Shown here in pieces: positions 54,877 through 64,000 of a stretch of 64,000 bases of DNA. The DNA is from Clostridium sp. 12(A) (GTDB taxonomy: Bacteria; Bacillota; Clostridia; Lachnospirales; Lachnospiraceae): contig JAGI01000001.1 of NCBI GenBank assembly GCA_000526575.1, positions 62,001 to 126,000 on the forward strand. Direction: 5' to 3'. The translations under genes and the position numbers were made by a program. Every line of letters starts with the position of its first letter. The first letter of the stretch is position 1. The notes beneath the pieces are model-generated. The model saw only the letters and a list, made by a program, of their open reading frames with translations, made no database searches and was not told the origin of the DNA.

Positions 54877-55699
54877 TCGTAAAAAATACTTATTTGCAGG
54901 TGGTGCATGGATCATTCTTCTTATCCTCACCTTTATATTCCTGATGCCCATACTCTGGGTCATCGGTTCTTCCTTTAAAAGCACTGGTGAATTGTTTTCC
55001 TGGCCCCCCAGTTTCATTGGAAAGAATCCAACTTTTTCCAACTATCAAAGGGCTTTGGAAGAAGGACATTTTGGAATCTACTTTTTTAATACGGTATTTA
55101 CCAGCCTTGTGGCTACATTTTTAACGATAGTGGTCAATGTGATGTCCGGATATGCCTTTGCAAAATACCGTTTTAAAGGAGATAAGATTCTCTTTGGTGT
55201 TGTGCTGGCTACCTTGATGATTCCTTTGGAGGTCATCATGATCCCTATTTTTAAGGTGATTGTGGCAACCAATCTTTATAACAGCTTATGGGGACTGATC
55301 ATTCCAGCCGTAGCTTCGCCTACAGCGGTCTTTCTGGTGAGACAGTATTACGTCGGAATTCCAGATGCTTATATGGAAGCCGCCAGAATCGACGGAGCGT
55401 CGGAAGGCAGTATCTTAATGCGGATCATGCTGCCTCTTGCCAGGCCGGTTATCTCTGTTCTGTGTATCTTTTCTTTTATGTGGAGATGGAACGATTATCT
55501 ATGGCCGAAGCTGGTTATCAACAGTAAGGAACGATACACCATACAGCTGGCACTGGCTAATTATTCCGGTGAATACTCGGTAGACTGGAACAGCTTATTG
55601 GCGATGTCCGTCATTTCCATGATTCCGGTAATTATTGTGTTCGTAACACTGCAAAGCTATATTATCGGCGGCATGACTGCCGGAGGAGTCAAAGAGTAA
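54866..55699 (+). CDS. CUT1 sugar ABC transporter permease 2 (MalG/YesQ-like)
   Basis: A 277-aa protein with six spans; FLMPILWVIGSSFKSTGELF near the start, MIPLEVIMIPIFKV, and the EAA loop AYMEAARIDGASEGSILMRI. Partner of the preceding permease. Followed 17 bp later by the large unrecognised protein, so uptake and degradation are in one unit. Confidence 0.94.
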   Translation: MQTNRKKYLFAGGAWIILLILTFIFLMPILWVIGSSFKSTGELFSWPPSFIGKNPTFSNYQRALEEGHFGIYFFNTVFTSLVATFLTIVVNVMSGYAFAKYRFKGDKILFGVVLATLMIPLEVIMIPIFKVIVATNLYNSLWGLIIPAVASPTAVFLVRQYYVGIPDAYMEAARIDGASEGSILMRIMLPLARPVISVLCIFSFMWRWNDYLWPKLVINSKERYTIQLALANYSGEYSVDWNSLLAMSVISMIPVIIVFVTLQSYIIGGMTAGGVKE

Positions 55700-55716
55700 A
55701 CAGGAGGAAAGAAGAC

Positions 55717-58242
55717 ATGAAATACTTGGAGTATCCGCTGTTTGCGGAAGGATTTGTCAATCGCTTTCTAATCAGTGAGGTTCATACGCAAATCCGGCAA
55801 TTCACCAGGTCTACCTTAAGCGGAAGGGTCAATGAGTGGTTGAAAAAGGGATTTGCCATTCATGAAAATCCCTGCAGGAAAGAATTTATTGAACAGAGAA
55901 AAGGCGAAATACCACAATGTCCTGATTTTACCCATATCACCAATGGTGGAACGTTACATGTATTTGGAGAGGAAAAGCTGGTAAAGCAATATTTCCCTTT
56001 TGGAAATCCAGGCATTGACGGGTCCGGCTTTTATTATCAGCCTACTTATTTAAGGATGTATGGATATACCATACTTCAGTCAGAAGAAGAGGGCATCGTG
56101 GATTTTGAACTGGAGACCTGTGGCGGCTTAACTCTCTGGGCCAATGGGCAGCTGATCACAGATTTCACCCCGTTTACCAGAAATCTGGTTAAGAAAACAG
56201 TCGTATCCATTCCCCTTTTAAAAGGCATGAATCCAATTGTGGTCTGCCTTGATGATCTGGCGGAACGTGACACAGATTACTATTTTCGTATGAAGCGCTT
56301 GGGAGTAGCGGATTTAAAGATACTGATTCCGGCAGATGACCAGGTGGAGGAAGATACCTTAAATCAAATGGAACAGATGCTACATGGGATGTGCTTTGAC
56401 AAAGAAGCTTATTTCAGCGAAACTATAAAAATGAATCTTAATAATCCTTTTAACCAGCCTCTTGATCTGGAAATTATGGTAACTCCGGGAGAATTCATTG
56501 AAAAAATGGAACAATCCTGGAAGCTTATAAAAGTCAGAAATTATACCATGGAGGCGGAGCAAAAGGGACTGGTACTCTTTCATACAGATGAAATATCACC
56601 AGGGTATTATTATTTTACAGCAGTTCTTACTTATCAGGGAATTGTTATAAAAAGAAAAATCGGGAATCAGCTGGTCAGAAAAGAATTCTTAGAAAGCAGC
56701 AACGAGGACAGAAATGTTCGAAAGAAGCTGGCTCTTGATGCAATCATCCGGTTCGCCCCGGAAAACACCTACAAGGCAGCCGCCCTGTTTCAGAGGGAGA
56801 GGGAATATAAACGGGCAGAAGATATTCTTTTAGAGGAGCTTTTAGGAGTGAGAAACAGGAAGGACTGCTCTGATTTTCATTTCATCATTATGATCTATAT
56901 CTACCGCACCTTTTACAACCGGATTTCGGATACCTTAAAAGATGCTCTCGAAGAAGCCATGGTAAATTACCGCTACTGGATCGATGAGCCGGGAGATGAT
57001 GTGATGTGGTTCTTCAGCGAAAACCATGCACTCTTGTTCCATTGCTGCCAGTACCTGGCAGGCACCTACCTTCCTGACAGGACCTTTACCAACAGCGGAC
57101 GTGTAGGGACTGAGGTTAAGGCCCGGGGAGAAGAGCTCCTCCACCACTGGTTTGATGACTTTTTCCGGGAATTTATTACGGAGTGGAATTCCAACGCCTA
57201 TATCCCAGTTGATGTATTGGGAATTGGTACCCTTTATAATCTGACGGATGAGAAAGACCCGCTTCATCAGAAGGCAGAAAAAGCATTAAACATGATCTTT
57301 TATTCCCTGGCAGTCAATGCTCATAAGGGAGCTGTTATGACAAGCTTTGGCCGCAGCTACGAAAAAGAGATGAAGGGAAATTACAATGCAGGCACCACAT
57401 CACTGCTCTATGTTGCATACAATGCAGGTTATTTAAACAGAGCCTGCATCGGATACCTCCCATTGGTGCTTGGAGAGTATCAGCCTCCAAAGGAGTACCA
57501 AAAGTACCTGACACTTGAGGAAGAGGAGGAAATGATTTTTCAGAATACACAGGGATTTGAAAACCACGTAAATCTCTATCTATATAAGAACAGCAAAGTT
57601 CTTTTATCCACTGCCATTGGCTTTAAACCATTTCAAAAAGGATATCAGGAGCACATTTTGCAGGCTACCTTAGATGAAACTGCCCAGCTCTTTATCAATC
57701 ACCCTGGAGAGTCCTTTCCATATGGAAGCGGAAGACCTAATTTCTGGGCAGGCAACGGCGTTCTTCCCCTTGGGGCTCAATATGAGAATACGGCAGTCCT
57801 AAGGTACCACATTGGAGAAGAAGAGCGGATTGGTTATACTCATGCCTATATCCCAATCAATTCATTTTCCAGATATCAGGGCGAGGACGGAATTCTGGTA
57901 CTGGAAAAGGACGGAGCGTATGTGGCAGTAAAAGCCTTAAATGGACTTACCATACAGGAGCAGGGCCCCAATCAGTTCAGAGAGTTTATCAGTAAGGGAC
58001 GTGATAATGTCTGGGTGGTCCGGGTAGGAAGCATAAAGGAATACGGAAGTCTGGAAGAAGTCTTAGCTGCATTTAGAAACGTAACAATCACCATGGACGG
58101 GGAGAGTACTCGGGTTAAGGATGAGACAGGAAGAGAATATCTTCTTGACATGGAAAACATATTAAAGGTGAATGGAGTTCCTGTCTATCAGTATCCGGAA
58201 ACCGTAGAAGGCAGAATCACATGGAAGGAGAGAGTAAATTGA
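55717..58242 (+). CDS. Large cytoplasmic protein of unknown family, probable carbohydrate-active enzyme
   Basis: An 841-aa protein with no signal peptide or membrane span, behind ACAGGAGGAAAG. N-terminal residues of about 60-210 look like a beta-sandwich (GGLTLWANGQLITDFTPFTR, NPIVVCLDDLAERDTDYYF). From about 340 on the protein looks helical, as in (alpha/alpha) toroid hydrolases and lyases, with a striking WFFSENHALLFHCCQYLAG at about 431-449 whose Glu/Asn/His could be catalytic; a C-terminal beta-domain follows. Context (CUT1 permeases, GH105-type hydrolase) suggests action on an imported uronic-acid-containing oligosaccharide. I cannot name its family. Confidence 0.7.
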   Translation: MKYLEYPLFAEGFVNRFLISEVHTQIRQFTRSTLSGRVNEWLKKGFAIHENPCRKEFIEQRKGEIPQCPDFTHITNGGTLHVFGEEKLVKQYFPFGNPGIDGSGFYYQPTYLRMYGYTILQSEEEGIVDFELETCGGLTLWANGQLITDFTPFTRNLVKKTVVSIPLLKGMNPIVVCLDDLAERDTDYYFRMKRLGVADLKILIPADDQVEEDTLNQMEQMLHGMCFDKEAYFSETIKMNLNNPFNQPLDLEIMVTPGEFIEKMEQSWKLIKVRNYTMEAEQKGLVLFHTDEISPGYYYFTAVLTYQGIVIKRKIGNQLVRKEFLESSNEDRNVRKKLALDAIIRFAPENTYKAAALFQREREYKRAEDILLEELLGVRNRKDCSDFHFIIMIYIYRTFYNRISDTLKDALEEAMVNYRYWIDEPGDDVMWFFSENHALLFHCCQYLAGTYLPDRTFTNSGRVGTEVKARGEELLHHWFDDFFREFITEWNSNAYIPVDVLGIGTLYNLTDEKDPLHQKAEKALNMIFYSLAVNAHKGAVMTSFGRSYEKEMKGNYNAGTTSLLYVAYNAGYLNRACIGYLPLVLGEYQPPKEYQKYLTLEEEEEMIFQNTQGFENHVNLYLYKNSKVLLSTAIGFKPFQKGYQEHILQATLDETAQLFINHPGESFPYGSGRPNFWAGNGVLPLGAQYENTAVLRYHIGEEERIGYTHAYIPINSFSRYQGEDGILVLEKDGAYVAVKALNGLTIQEQGPNQFREFISKGRDNVWVVRVGSIKEYGSLEEVLAAFRNVTITMDGESTRVKDETGREYLLDMENILKVNGVPVYQYPETVEGRITWKERVN

Positions 58243-59318
58243 TTGATATAAAAACCATGGAAGAGAAACTGAACCTGGTTTCGGAAAAAATGATGGCTCT
58301 TAAAAATAACGGGATGAAGGAAGTTTATCCTATCAGCCACATTGATTTTAACTGCTGGGAATGGCCCCAGGGAGTCGGGATTTTCGGACTTTATAAATAC
58401 TATGAGGTCAGCCAGAAAAAAGAAATTCTGGATTATATAGAAAACTGGTACGACAGCCGCATCAAGGAGGGCATATTAGAGAGAAATGTTAATACCACCT
58501 CTCCCATGCTTACCCTGACCTATCTCTACGAAAAAACAAGAAAGCCGGAATACCTTGCGTTTATTAAGGACTGGTCCGACTGGATCATGAAGGATAAAAA
58601 ACTGATTCGTACCGGAGATGGATGCTTTCAGCATATGATCACGGGAAGTGCCAATGATCATGAGATCCTCATTGACACCCTTTTCATGACAGTTCTCTTT
58701 CTTACCAGAGCTGGAAAGCTTCTTGAGAGAAAGGATTATCTGGACGAAGCCAACTATCAGATTCTCTCTCACATCAAATATCTGTTAAATAAAGAAGAAG
58801 GGCTGTTTTACCATGGCTTTAACTTTCAGAGAAATGACAATTATGGAAAGGTACTGTGGGGAAGAGGAAACTGCTGGTACACCATTGTTATTATGGAGCT
58901 TTTAGAAGACATTGACCTCGATGAAGGGATAAAACGGTATTTCTTAAGTGTTTATGAAAATCAGGTGAAAGCACTGAAGAGATACGCAGACCCTGAAAAC
59001 GGCTTGTGGCATACCATTATAAATGATGAATCTTCCTATATAGAATTATCCTGCAGTGCAGCCTTCCTTTATGGTATTATGAAGGGAGTAAGGCTGGGTA
59101 TTTTAAAAAGAGAAGAATACCAGGAGCTGATTGAACTTGGAACGAAGCATCTCATGGATTACATCGAAAAGGATGGAACCGTTCAAAATGTTTCTTACGG
59201 CACACCCATTGGTTTAGACGGTGAGTTTTACAAAACGATTCCATGCTGTCCCATGACTTATGGACAGGCGCTTATGATTTTGGTACTGCAAGAAGCAATG
59301 CTTCCTTACTGGCATTAG
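58239..59318 (+). CDS. GH105/GH88-type unsaturated glycuronyl hydrolase (YteR-like)
   Basis: About 359 aa, (alpha/alpha)6 barrel. The start is taken as TTG at 58239, overlapping the previous stop as TTGA, with AAGGAGAGAG upstream; the ATG at 58221 overlaps that ribosome site. The catalytic Asp is probably D145 in EILIDTLFMTV, matching D143 of B. subtilis YteR. HIDFNCWEWPQGVGIFGL, LWGRGNCWYTIV and YIELSCSAAF fit the family. It removes the unsaturated uronic acid left by polysaccharide lyases. Cytoplasmic, so it acts after uptake. Confidence 0.9.
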   Translation: MIDIKTMEEKLNLVSEKMMALKNNGMKEVYPISHIDFNCWEWPQGVGIFGLYKYYEVSQKKEILDYIENWYDSRIKEGILERNVNTTSPMLTLTYLYEKTRKPEYLAFIKDWSDWIMKDKKLIRTGDGCFQHMITGSANDHEILIDTLFMTVLFLTRAGKLLERKDYLDEANYQILSHIKYLLNKEEGLFYHGFNFQRNDNYGKVLWGRGNCWYTIVIMELLEDIDLDEGIKRYFLSVYENQVKALKRYADPENGLWHTIINDESSYIELSCSAAFLYGIMKGVRLGILKREEYQELIELGTKHLMDYIEKDGTVQNVSYGTPIGLDGEFYKTIPCCPMTYGQALMILVLQEAMLPYWH

Positions 59319-59330
59319 AAAGGACTGGTT

Positions 59331-60254
59331 GTGAAGATGAAAGAACGCGTATTTTTTGAAGAATTTGACTCACTATATTATTTTCATGGAGGCTCTGAAA
59401 ATTGGGCCATGCAGGGGTTCCATTTTCACAACCAGTATGAAATCATATTGTTTCTCACAGACGGAGCTTTGATGGAGATAGGCAATCGCACCTACCATGC
59501 CAGATCAGGGGATCTGTTTCTGATTAATAACAAAGAGTACCACCGCACCAGCGGCGGAGAAGGAAAGACGTATCACCGATATGTTCTCATGTTCGAGCCT
59601 GAGCTTTTGTTACACTTAGAGGAAGCATTCCATTATGATTTCACCATGTTTTTCGAACATCGCCCTGATCCATTTCTCCATCGCCTTCATGTAAGCGGAG
59701 AGAATCTTTTAAAGGTGGAAAAGCTGTTTGAAAAAATAGAGCAGTACATTCATTCCGAAAACAGAGGCAGCATTGAAAACAGTGTGAGAATCAAGCTGTC
59801 CATTCTGGAACTCATGGTTTCTGTCAATGAAATGTATCAGTTCTTTATGGAAAAGGAAAAGCATAAAACGACCCTGGGCTTTGATTCCACCTATGAAGAT
59901 CAGGAGTTTAAGGACCCGGTGCTTTACCGGGAAAGAATCGAGCAGTTAAAAAAGTACATTGCGTCTCATGTGGAAGAACGGCTGGATCTTCATGAAATCT
60001 CACGCAGATTTTATATGAACCGGTATTATTTAAGCCATTATTTCAAAAAGGAGACAGGTTTTACTTTGACCCAGTATGTGGCCAATCAAAAGATCATTGC
60101 AGCGAAAGCACTATTAAAGGAAGGTCACTCAGTCACGGATGTGGCGGTAAAGCTTTCCTATAACAGTGACAGCCATTTTATTGCTGTATTTAAGAAAATG
60201 ACGGGGATTACACCAAAAAAATATGCCCAGTCAAAAAAGAGCAAAAAAGAATGA
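59331..60254 (+). CDS. AraC family transcriptional regulator
   Basis: A 307-aa protein with an N-terminal cupin (HFHNQYEIILFLTDGA, SGDLFLINNKEYHRT, about 30-75) and two C-terminal helix-turn-helix motifs (LDLHEISRRFYMNRYYLSHYFK and VTDVAVKLSYNSDSHFIAVFKK) ending in the AraC signature. GTG at 59331 has the better spacing from AAAGGA; the ATG at 59337 is possible. Twelve bp after the hydrolase gene. Likely senses the imported sugar and activates the extended -10 promoters at 53970 and 60294. Confidence 0.92.
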   Translation: MKMKERVFFEEFDSLYYFHGGSENWAMQGFHFHNQYEIILFLTDGALMEIGNRTYHARSGDLFLINNKEYHRTSGGEGKTYHRYVLMFEPELLLHLEEAFHYDFTMFFEHRPDPFLHRLHVSGENLLKVEKLFEKIEQYIHSENRGSIENSVRIKLSILELMVSVNEMYQFFMEKEKHKTTLGFDSTYEDQEFKDPVLYRERIEQLKKYIASHVEERLDLHEISRRFYMNRYYLSHYFKKETGFTLTQYVANQKIIAAKALLKEGHSVTDVAVKLSYNSDSHFIAVFKKMTGITPKKYAQSKKSKKE

Positions 60255-60293
60255 TTTCCTGTCTGATATATGAAATTTTTTCTGTGAGGCGAA

Positions 60294-60302
60294 TGATAAA
60301 AT
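60294..60302 (+). promoter_or_regulatory. Extended -10 promoter for the binding-protein gene
   Basis: TGA-TAAAAT, 30 bp before the start at 60333, no -35. It would allow higher expression of the binding protein than of the permeases. Confidence 0.5.
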
Positions 60303-60332
60303 AAGGTTACCAACTAAAAAGGAGAGGTATTT

Positions 60333-61598
60333 ATGAAAAAAACAGTATCATGGTTGCTTATGGGGATGCTGGCGCTTTCGACCCTTGTGGGTTGTTCCGG
60401 TGGGGGAAAACAGGCGGACAGCAAAGAAAAGAAGCTTGATGTGGTATGGTTCAGCGACGGAAAAGAAGGGGAATCCTTTCTAAAGCTGGCGGACGGATAC
60501 ATGAAGGAGCATCCGGACATCAAGATCAATCTGATTGAGGTTCCGTATTCTGATTTAGAGAGCAAGATCAAAAATATGATCAATGGAAAGGAAGCGCCTG
60601 CCATTGCAAGGCTTACTAATTTAGGACCGTTCCAGAATCAGCTTGTAGATCTCGGAGAGTACGTATCCAATAAAGATGAATTTGTAAACAGCTTTGGGGA
60701 AGGGCTAAAATTCGTCTTTGATGATAAGGTTCTGGCAGCGCCTATGGATGTAACTGCCAACGGACTCATTTATAATAAAACAGCCTTTGATAAGGCAGGC
60801 GTTTCTGTTCCTCAGTCTGAGGACGAGGTATGGACCTGGGAAGAGTGGAAGGAAGCCATGAAAACCGTAATGGAAAAGGGCGGCTGCAAATACGGCCTCG
60901 TTTATGATAAGTCTCCTCAAAGATTTACCACCCTTCTTTACCAGTCAGGCGGCGGCCTTTTAAATCCTGAGCTGAATGAGAGCGATTTTAATACGGCGGA
61001 AAACAAACATGCCATACAGTTCTTTAAGGATTTACACGATGAAGGCATTATCCCTTCTTCTGTGTGGCTTGGATCAGAAAATCCCAACAACCTATTCCGC
61101 ACCGGACAGGTTGCCATGCATTTTTCCGGAAGCTGGATGATTGCCAATTATAAAGATCAGATCACTGATTTTGAGTGGGGAGTTACTTACTTACCAAAAG
61201 AAGCCACACGCTCATCCGTACCAGGAGGAAAGTACCTGGCAGCATTCCAGAATACCGGAGTAGAAAAAGAAGCAGCAGAATTTATTGAATGGATCTCTAA
61301 GCCGGAAAACAATGCAAGGTACTGCGAGGAGAACAGCTACTTATCTCAGGTAAAGGGAAATGAAAGCTTGAACTATGCATACGGCAAAGAATTTTTTGAT
61401 ATTTTTTCCAAAGAGCTGGCTGCTACATCTACCCGTCCTGGAGCAGAGTGGGGATACCAGGCACTGACCGGAGGGGTACAGGGAGATCTTCGTGATAAGC
61501 TGGTGGATGTATTGGCAGGTAAGCTGACGGTAGATCAGTACGCGGAGGAAATGGATGGCGTGATCAACGAAAAGCTGAAAGAATTGAAAGATCAATAA
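60333..61598 (+). CDS. Sugar ABC transporter substrate-binding lipoprotein
   Basis: A 421-aa family 1 solute-binding protein. Signal peptide with lipobox STLVGC (C21). Mature-region motifs: LKLADGYMKEHPDIKINLIE, GLIYNKTAFDKAGVSVP, WTWEEWKEAMKTV and AMHFSGSWMIANYKD. It delivers an oligosaccharide to the permeases at 54001 and 54866. Last gene of the locus, with AAAAGGAGAGG before the ATG and its own terminator. Confidence 0.95.
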   Translation: MKKTVSWLLMGMLALSTLVGCSGGGKQADSKEKKLDVVWFSDGKEGESFLKLADGYMKEHPDIKINLIEVPYSDLESKIKNMINGKEAPAIARLTNLGPFQNQLVDLGEYVSNKDEFVNSFGEGLKFVFDDKVLAAPMDVTANGLIYNKTAFDKAGVSVPQSEDEVWTWEEWKEAMKTVMEKGGCKYGLVYDKSPQRFTTLLYQSGGGLLNPELNESDFNTAENKHAIQFFKDLHDEGIIPSSVWLGSENPNNLFRTGQVAMHFSGSWMIANYKDQITDFEWGVTYLPKEATRSSVPGGKYLAAFQNTGVEKEAAEFIEWISKPENNARYCEENSYLSQVKGNESLNYAYGKEFFDIFSKELAATSTRPGAEWGYQALTGGVQGDLRDKLVDVLAGKLTVDQYAEEMDGVINEKLKELKDQ

Positions 61599-61612
61599 AA
61601 TAAAATTGATAT

Positions 61613-61648
61613 GGCTGCGGCAGAAACCTTTGCTGCAGCCTTGTTTTT
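61613..61648 (+). terminator. Intrinsic terminator after the binding-protein gene
   Basis: GGCTGCgGCA pairs with TGCtGCAGCC (61613-61640), followed by TTGTTTTT. Confidence 0.85.
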
Positions 61649-61675
61649 GGCCTGTATTTCACGAAAAAGAAAACC

Positions 61676-61704
61676 TTGACAAAAAAAAACTATATGTATA
61701 TAAT
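61676..61704 (+). promoter_or_regulatory. rpsL: Consensus promoter of the str operon
   Basis: TTGACA (61676-61681), exactly 17 bp, TATAAT (61699-61704), with an A-run in the spacer. The leader of about 85 nt holds a GCGT/ACGC hairpin at 61711-61724. Confidence 0.9.
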
Positions 61705-61795
61705 AATTAGGCGTGCATAAACGCGTCATGTTTTTGTGCGTAAATTAAGCTGAAGATAACAGCAACCACAGACAATATCACAGGAGGTGAATGGA

Positions 61796-62215
61796 ATGCC
61801 CACATTTAACCAGTTAGTAAGAAAGGGAAGACAGACAAGCGAAAAGAAATCTACAGCACCCGCTCTTCAGAAGGGTTACAACTCTTTACAGAAGAAGGCT
61901 ACTGATATTTCCGCTCCCCAGAAGAGAGGCGTTTGTACCGCAGTTAAAACTGCTACACCTAAAAAGCCTAACTCAGCTCTTAGAAAGATCGCCAGAGTTC
62001 GTCTTTCTAACGGTATCGAAGTAACAAGCTATATCCCAGGTGAGGGTCATAACTTACAGGAGCATAGCGTTGTTTTAATTCGTGGCGGTAGAGTAAAAGA
62101 CTTACCAGGTACCAGATATCATATCGTTAGAGGTACCCTGGATACTGCAGGCGTAGCTAACAGAAAACAGGCTCGTTCCAAATACGGTGCGAAGAGACCG
62201 AAAGACAAAAAATAA
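61796..62215 (+). CDS. rpsL: 30S ribosomal protein S12
   Basis: A 139-aa protein of the decoding centre. The start is the ATG at 61796 ([11 protein letters not shown]), behind AGGAGGTGA; the earlier GTG at 61787 is part of that ribosome site. [17 protein letters not shown] and [18 protein letters not shown] keep the lysines whose change gives streptomycin resistance. First gene of the str operon here. Confidence 0.99.
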   Translation: MPTFNQLVRKGRQTSEKKSTAPALQKGYNSLQKKATDISAPQKRGVCTAVKTATPKKPNSALRKIARVRLSNGIEVTSYIPGEGHNLQEHSVVLIRGGRVKDLPGTRYHIVRGTLDTAGVANRKQARSKYGAKRPKDKK

Positions 62216-62863
<648 letters not shown>

Positions 62864-62879
62864 TTAGGAGGAATAAGCT

Positions 62880-64000
62880 TTGGCTGGAAGAGAATATCCA
62901 TTGGAAGCAACCAGAAATATTGGTATCATGGCCCATATCGATGCAGGTAAAACTACATTGACTGAGCGTATCCTCTATTACACTGGTGTAAATTACAAAA
63001 TCGGTGACACACATGAAGGAACTGCTACCATGGACTGGATGGAGCAGGAGCAGGAAAGAGGTATCACAATTACTTCTGCTGCTACTACTTGTCACTGGAC
63101 GATGCATGAGAATAACAAAGTAAAGCCAGGCGCTCCGGAACATCGTATCAACATCATTGATACTCCAGGACACGTTGACTTTACCGTAGAGGTAGAACGT
63201 TCCTTACGTGTACTTGATGGCGCTGTTGGCGTTTTCTGTGCAAAGGGAGGCGTTGAGCCACAGTCCGAGAATGTATGGCGTCAGGCTGACACCTACAACG
63301 TACCCCGTATGGCATTCATCAACAAGATGGATATCATGGGTGCAAACTTCTTTGGTGCAGTAGAGCAGATCAAGACTCGTCTTGGTAAGAATGCTATCTG
63401 TATCCAGCTTCCTATCGGTGCAGAAGATGAATTCAAAGGAATCATCGATCTGTTCGAGATGAGAGCATATATCTACAACGATGACAAGGGTGATGATATC
63501 GATATCGTTGAAATCCCAGAGGATATGAAAGACGATGCCGAGCTTTACCATGGTGAGTTAGTAGAAAAAATCTGTGAGTTAGATGATGACTTAATGATGG
63601 CATACCTGGAAGGGGAAGAGCCATCCACAGAAGAATTAAAGAAAGCTTTAAGAAAAGCAACATGTAACTGTACCGCTATTCCTGTATGCTGCGGTAGCGC
63701 ATACAGAAACAAGGGCGTACAGAGACTCCTTGATGCGATTCTTGAATATATGCCTGCTCCAACTGACATCGCTTCTATTAAGGGTGTTGATATGGACGGC
63801 AATGAGATCGAGAGACATTCCTCTGATGACGAACCTTTCTCCGCTCTTGCATTTAAGATTATGACAGACCCATTCGTTGGTAAGCTGGCATTCTTCCGTG
63901 TTTACTCCGGTATCATGAACTCCGGTTCTTATGTATTAAATGCAACAAAAGGTAAAAAAGAGCGTGTAGGCCGTATCCTTCAGATGCATGCCAACAAGAG
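62880..64000 (+). CDS. fusA: Elongation factor G (3'-truncated by the window)
   Basis: Starts with TTG at 62880 ([20 protein letters not shown]), 7 bp after TAGGAGGAAT; no ATG fits. About 373 residues are visible, open to the window end. GTPase motifs: AHIDAGKTT (about 18-26), DTPGHVDF (about 94-101) and NKMD near residue 148; [11 protein letters not shown] also fits. It drives ribosome translocation. Co-transcribed with rpsL and rpsG. Confidence 0.98.
   Translation, partial: MAGREYPLEATRNIGIMAHIDAGKTTLTERILYYTGVNYKIGDTHEGTATMDWMEQEQERGITITSAATTCHWTMHENNKVKPGAPEHRINIIDTPGHVDFTVEVERSLRVLDGAVGVFCAKGGVEPQSENVWRQADTYNVPRMAFINKMDIMGANFFGAVEQIKTRLGKNAICIQLPIGAEDEFKGIIDLFEMRAYIYNDDKGDDIDIVEIPEDMKDDAELYHGELVEKICELDDDLMMAYLEGEEPSTEELKKALRKATCNCTAIPVCCGSAYRNKGVQRLLDAILEYMPAPTDIASIKGVDMDGNEIERHSSDDEPFSALAFKIMTDPFVGKLAFFRVYSGIMNSGSYVLNATKGKKERVGRILQMHANK

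Noticed and set aside
58221..58238. ATG start for the GH105-type gene
   Set aside because: This ATG overlaps the AAGGAGAG ribosome site that serves the TTG at 58239, which gives the usual 4-bp stop/start overlap.

Overview
The window looks like chromosomal DNA of a low-to-mid GC, spore-forming member of the Clostridia, most likely Lachnospiraceae (a Lacrimispora / [Clostridium] saccharolyticum-like organism is my best guess from memory of gene content; this is inference). Grounds are strong AGGAGG ribosome sites, near-consensus sigma-A promoters, spoIIR, type III glutamine synthetase, class II aldolase, CUT1 sugar transporters without their own ATPase, and rpoB/rpoC/str genes of Firmicutes type. 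I see no tRNA, rRNA, CRISPR array, IS element or prophage block.

Layout: 1-4.2 kb, an ABC-2 export system with a large extracytoplasmic subunit (cut by the window edge); 4.2-5.0 endonuclease IV; 5.1-8.2 a three-gene SPFH / zinc-ribbon / TPM-domain operon resembling B. subtilis ydjI-ydjG-ydjH but with no pspA beside it; 8.3-15.5 housekeeping metabolism (sfsA, thrC, a MATE pump, fba, glnN); 15.7-18.7 a lipoprotein, a phage-type cell-wall hydrolase and an M42 peptidase; 18.9-23.7 a CDP-dideoxyhexose/LicD surface-glycan cassette; 23.9-25.6 a lipoprotein and a frameshifted zinc-dependent phospholipase C-like gene; 25.7-28.1 an alanine/glycine symporter next to a choloylglycine-hydrolase-family enzyme; 28.4-31.9 cyclophilin, GNAT acetyltransferase, two membrane proteins and a small alarmone synthetase; 32.2-34.0 ispE-gntR-small protein; 34.0-41.6 a TetR-controlled RND efflux operon with two tandem TolC-like proteins; 41.6-44.7 spoIIR facing ddl-murI-ywiB-like; 44.8-46.1 superoxide dismutase and a membrane protein; 46.3-53.8 rpoBC; 54.0-61.6 a sugar-uptake/degradation locus (two permeases, an unrecognised 841-aa protein, a GH105-type hydrolase, an AraC regulator, a binding protein); 61.8-64.0 rpsL, rpsG and the start of fusA.

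The regions most worth attention are regulatory as much as coding. The efflux operon starts from a perfect consensus promoter buried in the loop of the upstream operon's terminator hairpin, with TGACA/TGTCA half-sites in its spacer, followed by a structured leader that carries another intrinsic terminator inside a possible 56-codon upstream frame. The ispE-gntR promoter carries GntR-like palindromes at its -10/+1. spoIIR has a sigma-F-like promoter that physically overlaps the divergent sigma-A promoter of ddl. A carbohydrate locus containing an enzyme-sized protein of unknown family sits between rpoC and rpsL, genes that are usually close together in Firmicutes. Three convergent gene pairs overlap at their 3' ends. 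Nothing could be searched or folded here; all family names come from motif recognition.
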